Source of the DNA: DATGKK01 sp035294725
Lineage (GTDB): Bacteria > Actinomycetota > Acidimicrobiia > Acidimicrobiales > Bog-793
Length of the DNA stretch: 23,020 nt
Assembly (NCBI GenBank): GCA_035294725.1
Contig: DATGKK010000040.1
Location: 1-23,020 of the forward strand
Reading direction: 5' to 3'
The position numbers and the translations under genes are program-made. Positions 1 through 6,214 of the stretch are shown here, one piece after another (the first letter of the stretch is position 1; each line of letters starts with the position of its first letter). A model generated the notes under the pieces. The model did not search any database. It was not told the DNA's origin and saw only the letters and a list, made by a program, of their open reading frames with translations.

Positions 1-1
1 T

Positions 2-184
2 ATCGAGATCGACCCAGTCGACGAACGGCGGTACCTGGCCCTCGCCCAGCTTCTAGCGGCCACCGGCCGGCCGGCAGCTGCCATGAAAGAGCTCTCCCGG
101 GCCACCGAGATGGCCGAGGAGCTAGGCGTGAAGCCCTCAGCTGCCCTCGAGGACCTCAAGCTGTCGCTGCTCGAGACGACCTAG
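2..184 (+). CDS. SARP/BTAD-domain regulator, C-terminal fragment
   Basis: This is the 3' end of a gene that begins before the window; 60 codons remain, ending with TAG at 182-184. The visible protein is helical, with segments such as RRYLALAQLLAATGRPAAAM and ATEMAEELGVKPSAALEDLK. It resembles the tail of a bacterial transcriptional activator domain (BTAD), the TPR-like domain of SARP/AfsR-type regulators. In that domain a tandem helix pair is followed by an 'EELGV.PS..L..L...LL' motif, as seen here. Proteins of this kind normally carry an OmpR-type winged helix upstream, which lies outside the window. The gene ends about 70 bp from the convergent membrane-protein gene. Target genes cannot be judged from this fragment. 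A generic TPR protein is the main alternative. Confidence 0.55.
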   Translation: MEIDPVDERRYLALAQLLAATGRPAAAMKELSRATEMAEELGVKPSAALEDLKLSLLETT

Positions 185-255
185 CCATCCGCTCTCAGGT
201 TGCCGATGACGGCTTCGATCAGACGGACCTGCTTGCGTACTCCGATGTCAGTTCC

Positions 256-1080
256 TCAAGCCTGCGTAGGAGTAGTGGCGCCGGTCGCCCTGCCGGCGAG
301 CACCAGGGGAATCGCGAGCAAGGACAGGGCCACTCCGGCGGAGGAGAGGTCCGCCACCCACCCGTAAAATGCCGTGTGGAAACCAACCACTCCGAGCAGC
401 GCAAGACGCGGGGTCGTCACCAACAGCAGCGACAACGTCAAGACGCCCGTCAGCATGGCCTTGTTGGCTCTGAACATGGCGTAGACGAGCGGAGCGAGGA
501 CCATGGCCACGGTGATGTCGGAGCTGAAAGCCAGCAGACCCCACACGGTGTGGGTGATCCTGATCGAGCTGAGAGTGACGCCCTGAGTGTTCCACGGACC
601 ACCTCGGACGAGGTCCCCCGTTCCGTCGCTGGCGTAGAAGGCCGCTATGAACGGCCCGGCGCCGGCTCCCCACCTCCACGCACTCGGGCGCCCGCTGTAG
701 AAGAAGTAGGCGAGGACGAGAAAGACGATCACGAAAACGACGTGGCCGGCGAACTCGTCGAAGTAGTTGCCCACTGTGGCGGGGATGATCGCCAACAGCC
801 ACCAGTTTCCCCAGGCAACCACCCTGCGATCATCCTGGTTCGCCTTGGTGTCGTTCAAGAACGCGGCCAGCACGACGCACACGGCAATGGTGGCCAATGT
901 GGTCGCCAGAGCGACGACCCCCGCCGCCGACAGCTCGAACCTGCCTGCCAGGTAGGCGTCTACGGCGTCAAGGCTGCCGTGTGTGGCGCTGGCGGCCAGA
1001 CCGCCCACGACCACGAGCACCAGAACACCGAGCAGAGCGAGCCTGACGACCAAAGCCCAGCGGGCGGGCAGCGCCCGCAT
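256..1080 (-). CDS. Multi-pass membrane protein of unknown function
   Basis: The 274-residue protein has about seven hydrophobic segments. A first strong one lies after the cationic start MRALPARWALVV. Others lie around residues 48-72, 85-102 and 107-127, and three more fall in the C-terminal half. No enzyme motif or transporter signature was recognised. The reading frame stays open far upstream, but those codons overlap an ABC ATPase relic and look non-coding. The ATG at 1080 is preceded by GGGAGA at a reasonable distance and begins a typical membrane N-terminus. A GTG at 1128 is a second possibility. The nearby ATPase relic raises the idea of an old export system, but the protein does not look like an ABC-2 permease. 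It could equally be a sensor or a lineage-specific membrane protein. Confidence 0.65.
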   Translation of the reverse strand: MRALPARWALVVRLALLGVLVLVVVGGLAASATHGSLDAVDAYLAGRFELSAAGVVALATTLATIAVCVVLAAFLNDTKANQDDRRVVAWGNWWLLAIIPATVGNYFDEFAGHVVFVIVFLVLAYFFYSGRPSAWRWGAGAGPFIAAFYASDGTGDLVRGGPWNTQGVTLSSIRITHTVWGLLAFSSDITVAMVLAPLVYAMFRANKAMLTGVLTLSLLLVTTPRLALLGVVGFHTAFYGWVADLSSAGVALSLLAIPLVLAGRATGATTPTQA

Positions 1081-1124
1081 AACCGGAGTTCTCCCTCTGC
1101 CATGGTCGGCAGTAGCCTCGCTGC

Positions 1125-1355
1125 TCACAGGTGTATGTCTCCAGGGTTGCTCACCTTGGCTCGAGATCTTGCACCAAACCTTATGGCATCCCAGTTCGTA
1201 CCCACCACCACCGGGTCGGCGAACTGGTCGGCCTCTTCGAGGTAGTGGGCAGCGAAAAGGACCGTCTTGACAGCGGCCGCCTGCGAGCGGATGGCCTGCC
1301 AAAAGTTGTAGCGCCCCTCGACATCGAGCGCGGTCGCCGGCGGAGGCGTCGAGCA
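1125..1355 (-). pseudogene. ABC transporter ATPase (DrrA-like) C-terminal relic
   Basis: Reading the minus strand from about 1350 gives a degenerate Walker B/D-loop, VLDASAG followed after a 1-base shift by TALDVEGR. The text then runs YNFWQAIRSQAAAVKTVLFA and AHYLEEADQFADPVVV, and ends at TGA 1125-1127. In intact DrrA/ABC-2-type ATPases this reads LVLDEPTxGLDVExR, then W..I......KTVLFATHYLEEAD..ADRIVV, where His is the switch histidine. The Walker A, Q-loop and signature motif are absent. The two frames and missing N-terminus show a decayed fragment of about 75 codons. After the VVV block the sequence no longer follows the family. It lies just upstream of the membrane-protein gene. Confidence 0.7.
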
Positions 1356-1374
1356 CGTGCCGGGCGGGCACGGT

Positions 1375-1551
1375 CTAGTCGCGGTTGCGTTCTTCGGCGA
1401 GCACCTCGGCGACGGGCCGGTCCCGCACGACGGTCGGCAGTCTCTCCCAGCGGTTCCACCAGCCGCGGAGGGCCTTGCGGGTCTCGGTATTTGCGACGCC
1501 GGGCTTGTCGAGCTCGTCGGGGTCGGCGTGACGGATGCTCACATCCCTCAT
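1375..1551 (-). CDS. Small antitoxin-like ORF (58 aa), possibly a remnant
   Basis: This short ORF begins MRDVSIRHADPDELDK and ends VVRDRPVAEVLAEERNRD. The beginning and the RPVAEV segment recall Phd/YefM or VapB antitoxins, which start M..VSIRELR and contain a '(T)RDGRPVAEL' strand. The middle does not match well, so the assignment is weak. A perfect 12-bp inverted repeat (1551-1583) reaches into the start codon, a position expected for an autoregulated antitoxin operator. No Shine-Dalgarno sequence was found. No PIN or RelE-type toxin is visible downstream; the next sequence is the ABC ATPase relic. It may be a degraded antitoxin or a chance ORF. Confidence 0.3.
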   Translation of the reverse strand: MRDVSIRHADPDELDKPGVANTETRKALRGWWNRWERLPTVVRDRPVAEVLAEERNRD

Positions 1552-1583
1552 GCTACTGGGAGGGTGCGACGCTCCCAGTAGCA
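1551..1583. repeat. Perfect 12-bp inverted repeat upstream of small ORF
   Basis: The arms tgctactgggag (1551-1562) and ctcccagtagca (1572-1583) are exact reverse complements with a 9-nt spacer. The repeat overlaps the ATG of the minus-strand ORF at 1551. An operator is the preferred reading. A hairpin terminator is possible, but no T-run follows on either strand. Confidence 0.6.
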
Positions 1584-1997
1584 GCGGCCATCGGAGCGGC
1601 TGCGCGTTCAACGTCTCCAAGGGCGTCGCCTGGCCGTCTCGCCTGGCCTACGGCCGGCGTCCGGCCTCGGGTCGTGGGTCGCCTCTTGGAGCGTAAGTCG
1701 TTTCGTGCGGGCACCGTCCCGAGGCTTGCCCGGCGGTCCGTCCCGGGTCCCTCCCTGTCGACTGTCGCCCGTCCTGTCGCTGCTCGAACCGCCGTGTGTG
1801 ATGAGTTGCCTTTCAATTATCAAGACGGCTGCCGGCTGTGAACGTCAGCATCTTCCAGCATCTTCCGCACCGATGCACCTACGGTGTTCGGCAGAACCTT
1901 TTCAGCCGGTCACCTGCACCGCCATTCCAAGTTCGTCAGCGGCGCGCCGGACGACGGCGCCGATGTTGGAGGGAGTACCGAACCACAGCTGACTGCC
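1584..1997. other. Region without a recognisable gene
   Basis: No convincing coding sequence was found. There is an A+T-rich patch around 1810-1825 and a 10-bp tandem duplication, agcatcttcc at 1847-1856 and 1857-1866. A minus-strand open stretch ending at 1902 reads like protein over its last 40 or so residues, including AAGLSHGSQLWFGTPSNIGA and VRRAADELGM, but it was not matched to a family. Confidence 0.4.
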
Positions 1998-2599
1998 ATG
2001 ACTGAGGCCGGCGGCGAGGGTCTCAGCGACCTTGACCGGTAGGCGGAGTACCTGCAGCATGCGTTGGCGCAGAACCCCACTGCCGAGGCCGTCTTGGCGG
2101 TGGCTGGTGAGATGCAGCTGCCCGGGATGGTATCTGGGGTCCGGCGCGGTTGGCCAGACGGCTGGAACCTGCGGCACGGTTACGCGCCGGCCGATGGCAT
2201 CAAGGACTACGACCTGGTGCACTTCGATCCTGATGATCTCACCGCCGAGTCGCAGCAGCGGATCGAACCGCAGGTGGGAGCACGGCTTCGGGCGTTCGAG
2301 AAGGTGGTGGACGCCCACAACGAGGCTCGGGCCCACCTTTGGTATGAGCAGCGCTTCGGGGCATCTCAACCCGTACAGCTCGACCGAGGAGGCGACGTCT
2401 ACCTGGACGACGGCGGCGTCGAGCGTGGGGTCCCCATCGGAGCAGCCTGGGCTTCGTCGTGGGCGTTCCGTTCGGCTTATCCGACCTGCTTGCCATGGTG
2501 GCCCGCCCGAACAAGGTCAAGGTGGCCCAGCAGATCTTCGAGGAGAAGGTGGCCCGTCGGCGGGCGAAATCGCCCAAGCTACGAGTCAACCCATCGTAA
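1998..2599 (+). pseudogene. Nucleotidyltransferase-like (NTP_transf_6/DUF925) pseudogene
   Basis: Pieces of one protein appear in three plus-strand frames. From the ATG at 1998 the frame reads into a TAG at 2040-2042, then continues AEYLQHALAQNPTAEAVL. It shifts near 2121 to PGWYLGSGAVGQT and returns near 2160 to WNLRHGYAPADGIKDYDLVH. It shifts near 2361 to HLNPYSSTEEATSTWTTAAS, and again near 2445 to GVPFGLSDLLAMVARPN, ending at TAA 2597-2599. The order and text match the DUF925/NTP_transf_6 family: a 'W.L.aG...qTvWN' start, GIkDyDLvyFD carrying the metal-binding Asp pair, vHLWYE..FG, a st..AI.t(w/f)pTTAt.vG block and APfGLsDLlamvvRPN. One nonsense codon and about four frame changes make function very unlikely unless they are assembly errors. 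Confidence 0.82.
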
Positions 2600-2781
2600 C
2601 GGGTGCGATCAGAGGGGATACCCGGCTGACGAACCCTCTTCGGACATCGTCGAAAGCAGATGCACCCTGGTTCCTGCCGGTCCCACAAGACCCGCCTGGC
2701 GGACTGCTCCGAGCCGTGCCTCGGGCAGAGGTGGCTGAGGCGATGAGCAAACGCCCACAGACCAAAATGACGGAGGAGAAC

Positions 2782-3207
2782 ATGAGGACCTACACCGCCC
2801 GCCTGGCCAGAGAAAGAGACGGCCGCTGGACCGTCGAGCTCGAAGAAGAGCCGCGGGTGCACACCTGGGGCAAGACCGTCGAACAGGCCCTGGCCCGCAT
2901 GCGCGAAGCCACCGCCCTGTGGTTCCAGATCGACGACCACGAGATCGAGCTCATCCCCCACCCCGTGCTCCCAAAGGCGACCGGCCGAACCATCGATCAA
3001 GCACGCCAAGCCCGCGAGCAAGCCCCCAACGCCGATCGCCTCGCCATCGGGCAGACCCGCAAGGCCGCGCTGGCGCTCACCAGGCGGGGGATCAGCATGC
3101 GCGACGCGGCCGCCATCCTGGGCATCTCCCACCAGCGAGTCCACCAGTTGCTCGCCTCGGATAGCCCGCCGACTCGCCGAGCCGGCGAAGTTGACGACCG
3201 TGATTGA
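2782..3207 (+). CDS. HicB-family antitoxin-like protein with C-terminal HTH
   Basis: The 141-residue protein starts MRTYTARLARERDGRWTVEL, typical of the HicB N-terminal fold (degraded RNase H-like). That domain is followed by a 'T.G.T.EQAL..M.EA' helix, here KTVEQALARMREATALWF. Residues from about 100 form a helix-turn-helix, RRGISMRDAAAILGISHQRV, suited to operator binding. GGAGG lies 5 nt before the ATG at 2782; upstream ATGs at 2743 and 2767 have no such site. HicB proteins neutralise the HicA mRNA interferase and repress their own operon. No HicA-like dsRBD protein was found on either side, so this looks like an orphan antitoxin or a regulator that has outlived its toxin. Confidence 0.72.
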   Translation: MRTYTARLARERDGRWTVELEEEPRVHTWGKTVEQALARMREATALWFQIDDHEIELIPHPVLPKATGRTIDQARQAREQAPNADRLAIGQTRKAALALTRRGISMRDAAAILGISHQRVHQLLASDSPPTRRAGEVDDRD

Positions 3208-3295
3208 ACCGGCCGGGGCCACGTCGAGGCTGCGCACCGCAGTCGAGACCACTGGCGAGCCACCTTGGGGCTCTTGGGTTCCGCCGCCGTTGCCC

Positions 3296-4110
3296 CTATC
3301 CGGCGAGCGCTTCCGCTGCCGCAACTACCGAAGCCAGTTGCCGGCGGCTGCGCCGCTCGACATCGCCGAAGTCAGGAACGTCGCCCAGGTAGTCCCCCAG
3401 CTCGTGGTCCCAGCGGTCTCGGTATGCGGTGAGCCGGCGCTCGAAGGTCGTTGCCCACTGGTCGGCGGTGTGCGCTGGCGGCCACGGGTCTCGTCGTTGG
3501 CCGCCTTGCACAGGTACAACAGCCACGCTTCCATCGGATCGATAAGCGTGCCGTCCAGCAGTTTGTGGAGGTCGTATAGATCCCGGCACTGCAGTCGTTC
3601 GGCAATGCACCGCAGCTTCTCGGCGCCGACATCGCCCAGTTCGTACCCCTCGATCGACGCGGAGCCGGGGAGGTCGGGCCAGCGCGGCTTGAGCGGAAGG
3701 TGGCCGTGGCCCTCGACGAGCTCGTCATCCGAGATGTCCAGCTTGATCTTTCGGGGCCGGGCGTCGAGCGGCCCGACGTACGAGATCCACGCCGTTCCAC
3801 CATCCCCGGGGGACACCTCTAATAGAGGAGTCTCGATGCGCTGCCGGCAGGCCTCGACCGCACGAGCGACGGCGGACATCGCTTCCGGCAGGGTCAGGCC
3901 GTTGATGGCCGAGAAGTCGAGATCGGCGGAGTAGCGGTACTCGTCGAAGTAGCAGAGCCGCAGAAGCGTTCCGCCCTTGAAGACGAGCCGCGGATCACCA
4001 ACGGCGCCGATGTCCGAGCAGACGTTGGCGAGGACGTAGTCGCGCTCGATCGTCTGTGCCGGCAGCTGCTCAGCGCTGGCCCGCTGGGTGATGAGACCCT
4101 TGGCGATCAT
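3296..4110 (-). pseudogene. abiEii: AbiEii/AbiGii-type nucleotidyltransferase toxin, frameshifted
   Basis: From the ATG at 4110 the protein shows the AbiEii nucleotidyltransferase core: FKGGTLLRL, then SADLDFSAIN carrying the Asp pair, KIKLDIS, and the helical motif EKLRCIAERLQCRDLYDLHK. The frame then drifts at about 3473-3490, after NDETRGR. The expected C-terminal helices, TADQWATTFERRLTAYRDRW followed by a domain ending at TAG 3296-3298, lie in another frame, consistent with loss of one base. Without correction the protein continues out of frame to 3325. AbiEii is the toxin of a type IV abortive-infection module, acting as a GTP-binding NTase. The start overlaps the antitoxin stop as ATGA (4107-4110). 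All catalytic motifs precede the shift, so residual activity is possible. Confidence 0.82.
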
Positions 4111-4886
4111 GCCGCGATAACCGCTTCGAGCTCGGCGCGCGGGTAAGGCCAGGCCACGCCCCAGGCCTTGTCGACCCAGCCATTCTCTCCGCGTGCTCGG
4201 CGATCCAGCTCGATGAGGGAGTGCCATGACGGGGGCTCCAGGCCCTGGGCCACTTGCAGCGAGCAGGCGTGCGCGATCGAGCCGATGCGTCGGTATCCGG
4301 GCAGCGCTCGGACCGCGGTCGCGAGTTCCCGAAGCCCTTTCGTGGGCGCGGCCGCGGCGAGCGCCTCTGCGAGACGGCTTGCGCCGCCGGTGAGCTGCGG
4401 TCGCGACGCCGTGTCCAGCAATGCTCGTTCCACCGTGGCGATCCGGGAGGGACCAAGCGGCTCGGTTGCCATGAGGACGGTGCTCTCGTCTTCTTGGACG
4501 ACACGGAACGGCCGGCCTGCGAGGCTCTTCTCGCGAGGCCGATATGAGCTTGCGACCTGCACCGGTCGAACTGGACGGACGAGGAGTCCGTGGTGGTCTA
4601 GAGCCGTGAGAAAGCCGATCCGGTGGGGTTGACCTGCAAAGACTGCGGCGACAGCTGAGCCGAGATCGGCCCAGGCCGCTGCGGTCCCTAAGGCGCCCAG
4701 CGGACGGATGGCATAGCGGCCACCGGCCAGCCGGTCGAGGAGGCCAGCCTTGGTCAGGCGGCTGAGGAGGTTCGATGTGGCCTGGGGAGACAAGGCCAGC
4801 CTCGTCTGCACCTCGGCCGCAGAGAACGCAGTGCGACCCTCGCGGCTGAAGTCGTCGAGCAGCTGGATTCCACGGTCGTTTGTCAT
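4107..4886 (-). CDS. abiEi: AbiEi-type antitoxin / transcriptional autorepressor
   Basis: The 259-residue protein begins with a winged helix, residues about 5-60: SREGRTAFSAAEVQTRLALS, then TSNLLSRLTKAGLLDRLAGG. This is the usual AbiEi N-terminus that binds operator DNA. The C-terminal part includes IGFLTALDHHGLL, FRVVQEDES, the ATVERALLD motif and a helical tail. These match the AbiEi_4-like antitoxin domain, which prevents toxicity of the partner NTase. The gene is upstream of and translationally coupled to the toxin through the 4-bp overlap. A good -10 hexamer (TATACT on the minus strand, 4925-4930) lies about 39 bp before the start. A palindrome at 4960-4976, near the -35/-40 position, is a candidate autoregulatory site. 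The reading frame is intact although the toxin's is not. Confidence 0.85.
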   Translation of the reverse strand: MTNDRGIQLLDDFSREGRTAFSAAEVQTRLALSPQATSNLLSRLTKAGLLDRLAGGRYAIRPLGALGTAAAWADLGSAVAAVFAGQPHRIGFLTALDHHGLLVRPVRPVQVASSYRPREKSLAGRPFRVVQEDESTVLMATEPLGPSRIATVERALLDTASRPQLTGGASRLAEALAAAAPTKGLRELATAVRALPGYRRIGSIAHACSLQVAQGLEPPSWHSLIELDRRARGENGWVDKAWGVAWPYPRAELEAVIAA

Positions 4887-4924
4887 TGATGGCTCGAATT
4901 CACAGGGAACGTGTAATCGAGCCG

Positions 4925-4930
4925 AGTATA
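4925..4930 (-). promoter_or_regulatory. -10 element for the abiE pair
   Basis: The minus strand reads TATACT, close to consensus and unusual in this GC-rich window. The implied transcript start is near 4918, giving a leader of about 32 nt to the ATG at 4886. No clear -35 box was found at the right spacing. Confidence 0.5.
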
Positions 4931-4959
4931 ACGAACAGACTTGTCAGAGACGGCGTGGA

Positions 4960-4976
4960 TTCACGATATTCGTGAA
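4960..4976. promoter_or_regulatory. Palindrome, candidate AbiEi operator
   Basis: The arms ttcacga and tcgtgaa are exact reverse complements around a 3-nt tat spacer. The site is 30-50 bp upstream of the abiE -10 box. AbiEi antitoxins are known to repress their own promoters by binding inverted repeats, so an operator role is inferred. Confidence 0.5.
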
Positions 4977-5293
4977 ATTGTGCCAAGTATGACAACCGTT
5001 CGATCTCGGGGCCGGCCGTCACCGAGCCCGTGGCCCCTCCGAGCGGAGCCGGTGACCCACTTCTGGGAACTGGCGGACGCCTTCCATACCATTCGCGCCG
5101 AAGCGGCCAACTCGCCAAGACTCGTGCGCCGGCGGGAAGGGGCGTCGCCCCGCCCAATCAACTCCAGGTCCACCGGCCCCGCCACGTCCCAAATGGCTCG
5201 GGCGTCACCGACCGGCTCCTCGGGTCGTCTGCCACAGAGAGCCCAGCGAATCCTTCGGGGAAGGTTGTGCAGTCGCCGGCAGACCGTCTTGGC
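4977..5293. other. Region between the two TA modules with no assigned gene
   Basis: This stretch separates the two divergent NTase modules. It holds long open frames on both strands, but none shows a recognised motif or a plausible start. The plus-frame segment EPVTHFWELADAFHTIRAEA and the minus-frame IWDVAGPVDLELIGRGDAP read somewhat like protein and could be remnants. It is longer than a simple bidirectional promoter needs. Confidence 0.35.
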
Positions 5294-5327
5294 ATCAGAT
5301 GGTATCTGATCTGATACCACGGTGGTA
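5294..5327. promoter_or_regulatory. Cluster of three overlapping palindromes upstream of HTH antitoxin
   Basis: Three perfect dyads are nested in 34 bp. They are atcagat/atctgat with a 3-nt spacer (5294-5310), tggtatc/gatacca with a 6-nt spacer (5300-5319), and taccac/gtggta with a 1-nt spacer (5315-5327). They end 13 nt before the ATG at 5340. The layout suits cooperative binding by the XRE protein encoded next, and probably overlaps its promoter. Confidence 0.6.
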
Positions 5328-5339
5328 GGGTGGGGTGGA

Positions 5340-5669
5340 ATGGATGCGGCAGGCATACTCCGTCTGACTCGGCTCAGGTCCGGGCTGTCCCTACGGGCCC
5401 TCGCCGATCGGGCCAACACGTCGCATGCCACTCTGGCCGCCTACGAGGCAGGTCGCACCATCCCGCGCGTCGACACCCTTGACCGAATCCTCCGGGCCGC
5501 GGGTTGGGCAGCGGACATCACCACATCGAGTCGACCCGACGCGACCGACGCTGATCGCGAGGCCAAGGGTGAAGAGCTTCTGCAGGTGCTGGACCTGGCT
5601 GCTCAGTTTCCCGTCACCCACCACGCCGGCATCAGTTTCCCCCGCTTCCCACCCGGACCCCGGGCATGA
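5340..5669 (+). CDS. XRE-family HTH protein, putative antitoxin of an HTH-NTase pair
   Basis: This 109-residue protein carries a classic HTH_3 (Cro/CI) domain at residues about 5-60: GILRLTRLRSGLSLRALADR, NTSHATLAAYEAGRTIPRVD and TLDRILRAAGW. The acidic C-terminal part, around EAKGEELLQVLDLAAQF, probably contacts the partner. Its stop overlaps the start of the downstream NTase as ATGA (5666-5669), showing translational coupling. The ATG at 5340 follows a GGGGTGGA purine-rich stretch; an in-frame GTG at 5322 lies inside a palindrome and is less likely. In actinobacteria such HTH proteins commonly precede a small NTase and are presumed to repress the operon and neutralise it. The palindrome cluster just upstream supports autorepression. 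The antitoxin role is inferred from context. Confidence 0.8.
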   Translation: MDAAGILRLTRLRSGLSLRALADRANTSHATLAAYEAGRTIPRVDTLDRILRAAGWAADITTSSRPDATDADREAKGEELLQVLDLAAQFPVTHHAGISFPRFPPGPRA

Positions 5670-6214
5670 CGCTCGACCCTGGGGGGCTTCCCTACAAGAT
5701 GGTGGCGATCCACCACAGCCTTTCCGCAGCTGGAATCGCCCACGCTTTCGGCGGGGCGCTGGCTCTGGCCTGGTGCACTAAACAGGCCCGCGGCACGATC
5801 GACCTCAACCTCAACATCTTCCTCACTCCAGAGCAAACGGTCACAGCAGTCGCTTCACTTCCTCCCGGCATCGTTGCCACCGAGGCTGATCGTGACCTCC
5901 TCGAGCGAGACGGACAGGCACGCCTGTGGTGGGACAACACGCCAGTCGACGTCTTTCTGAACACGAGTGAGTTCCACGAGCAGGTCGCAACCCGGGTCCG
6001 CCCGGAGCCCTTTGCCGGCGAGCAGCTGCCTTTCCTTGCATGCCAGGACTTGGCCGTTTTCAAGGCGTTCTTCAACCGGACCAAGGACTGGGCCGACCTC
6101 GAAGCCATGGTCGAAGCCGGCTCGCTCGACGTGCCCGCTGTGACGGGGGTGCTCGCCGGATTCCTCGGCGTCGACGATGATCGCATCAAGCGCCTGCTAT
6201 CGCTCCGCCGATAA
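5666..6214 (+). CDS. Nucleotidyltransferase-fold toxin-like protein with altered DxD
   Basis: This 182-residue protein has the MNT/AbiEii-like layout. A helix is followed by AHAFGGALALAWC (GG motif), then ARGTIDLNLNIFLTPEQ. Later come RLWWDNTPVDVFLNTSEFHE, with the third acidic position in VDVFL, and LACQDLAVFKAFFNRTKDWA, typical of NTase toxins with a C-terminal helical part. In active NTases the strand after GG reads D-x-D; here it is D-L-N, so the second metal-binding Asp is Asn. This suggests reduced or lost catalysis, a recent mutation or a variant subfamily. The gene is coupled to the HTH gene by the ATGA overlap and is otherwise full length. Its target, tRNA or protein, cannot be told from sequence. 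Confidence 0.8.
   Translation: MTLDPGGLPYKMVAIHHSLSAAGIAHAFGGALALAWCTKQARGTIDLNLNIFLTPEQTVTAVASLPPGIVATEADRDLLERDGQARLWWDNTPVDVFLNTSEFHEQVATRVRPEPFAGEQLPFLACQDLAVFKAFFNRTKDWADLEAMVEAGSLDVPAVTGVLAGFLGVDDDRIKRLLSLRR

Noticed and set aside
376..1245. Long plus-strand open frame opposite the membrane protein gene
   Set aside because: Its product is rich in Gln, Arg, Gly and His with no domain, while the opposite strand gives clean membrane segments; it is an antisense shadow.
1563..1575. gtgcgac resembling the 5' boundary of a group II intron
   Set aside because: It lies in the loop of the inverted repeat, and no reverse transcriptase, domain V or intron 3' end was seen.
1902..2369. Minus-strand open frame across the NTP_transf_6-like pseudogene
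   Set aside because: Most of it is antisense to clear family motifs on the plus strand. Only the last 40 or so residues look protein-like, and they match no known family.
2239..3324. Long minus-strand open frame opposite HicB
   Set aside because: No motifs and low-complexity composition; the plus strand has HicB with a good ribosome binding site.
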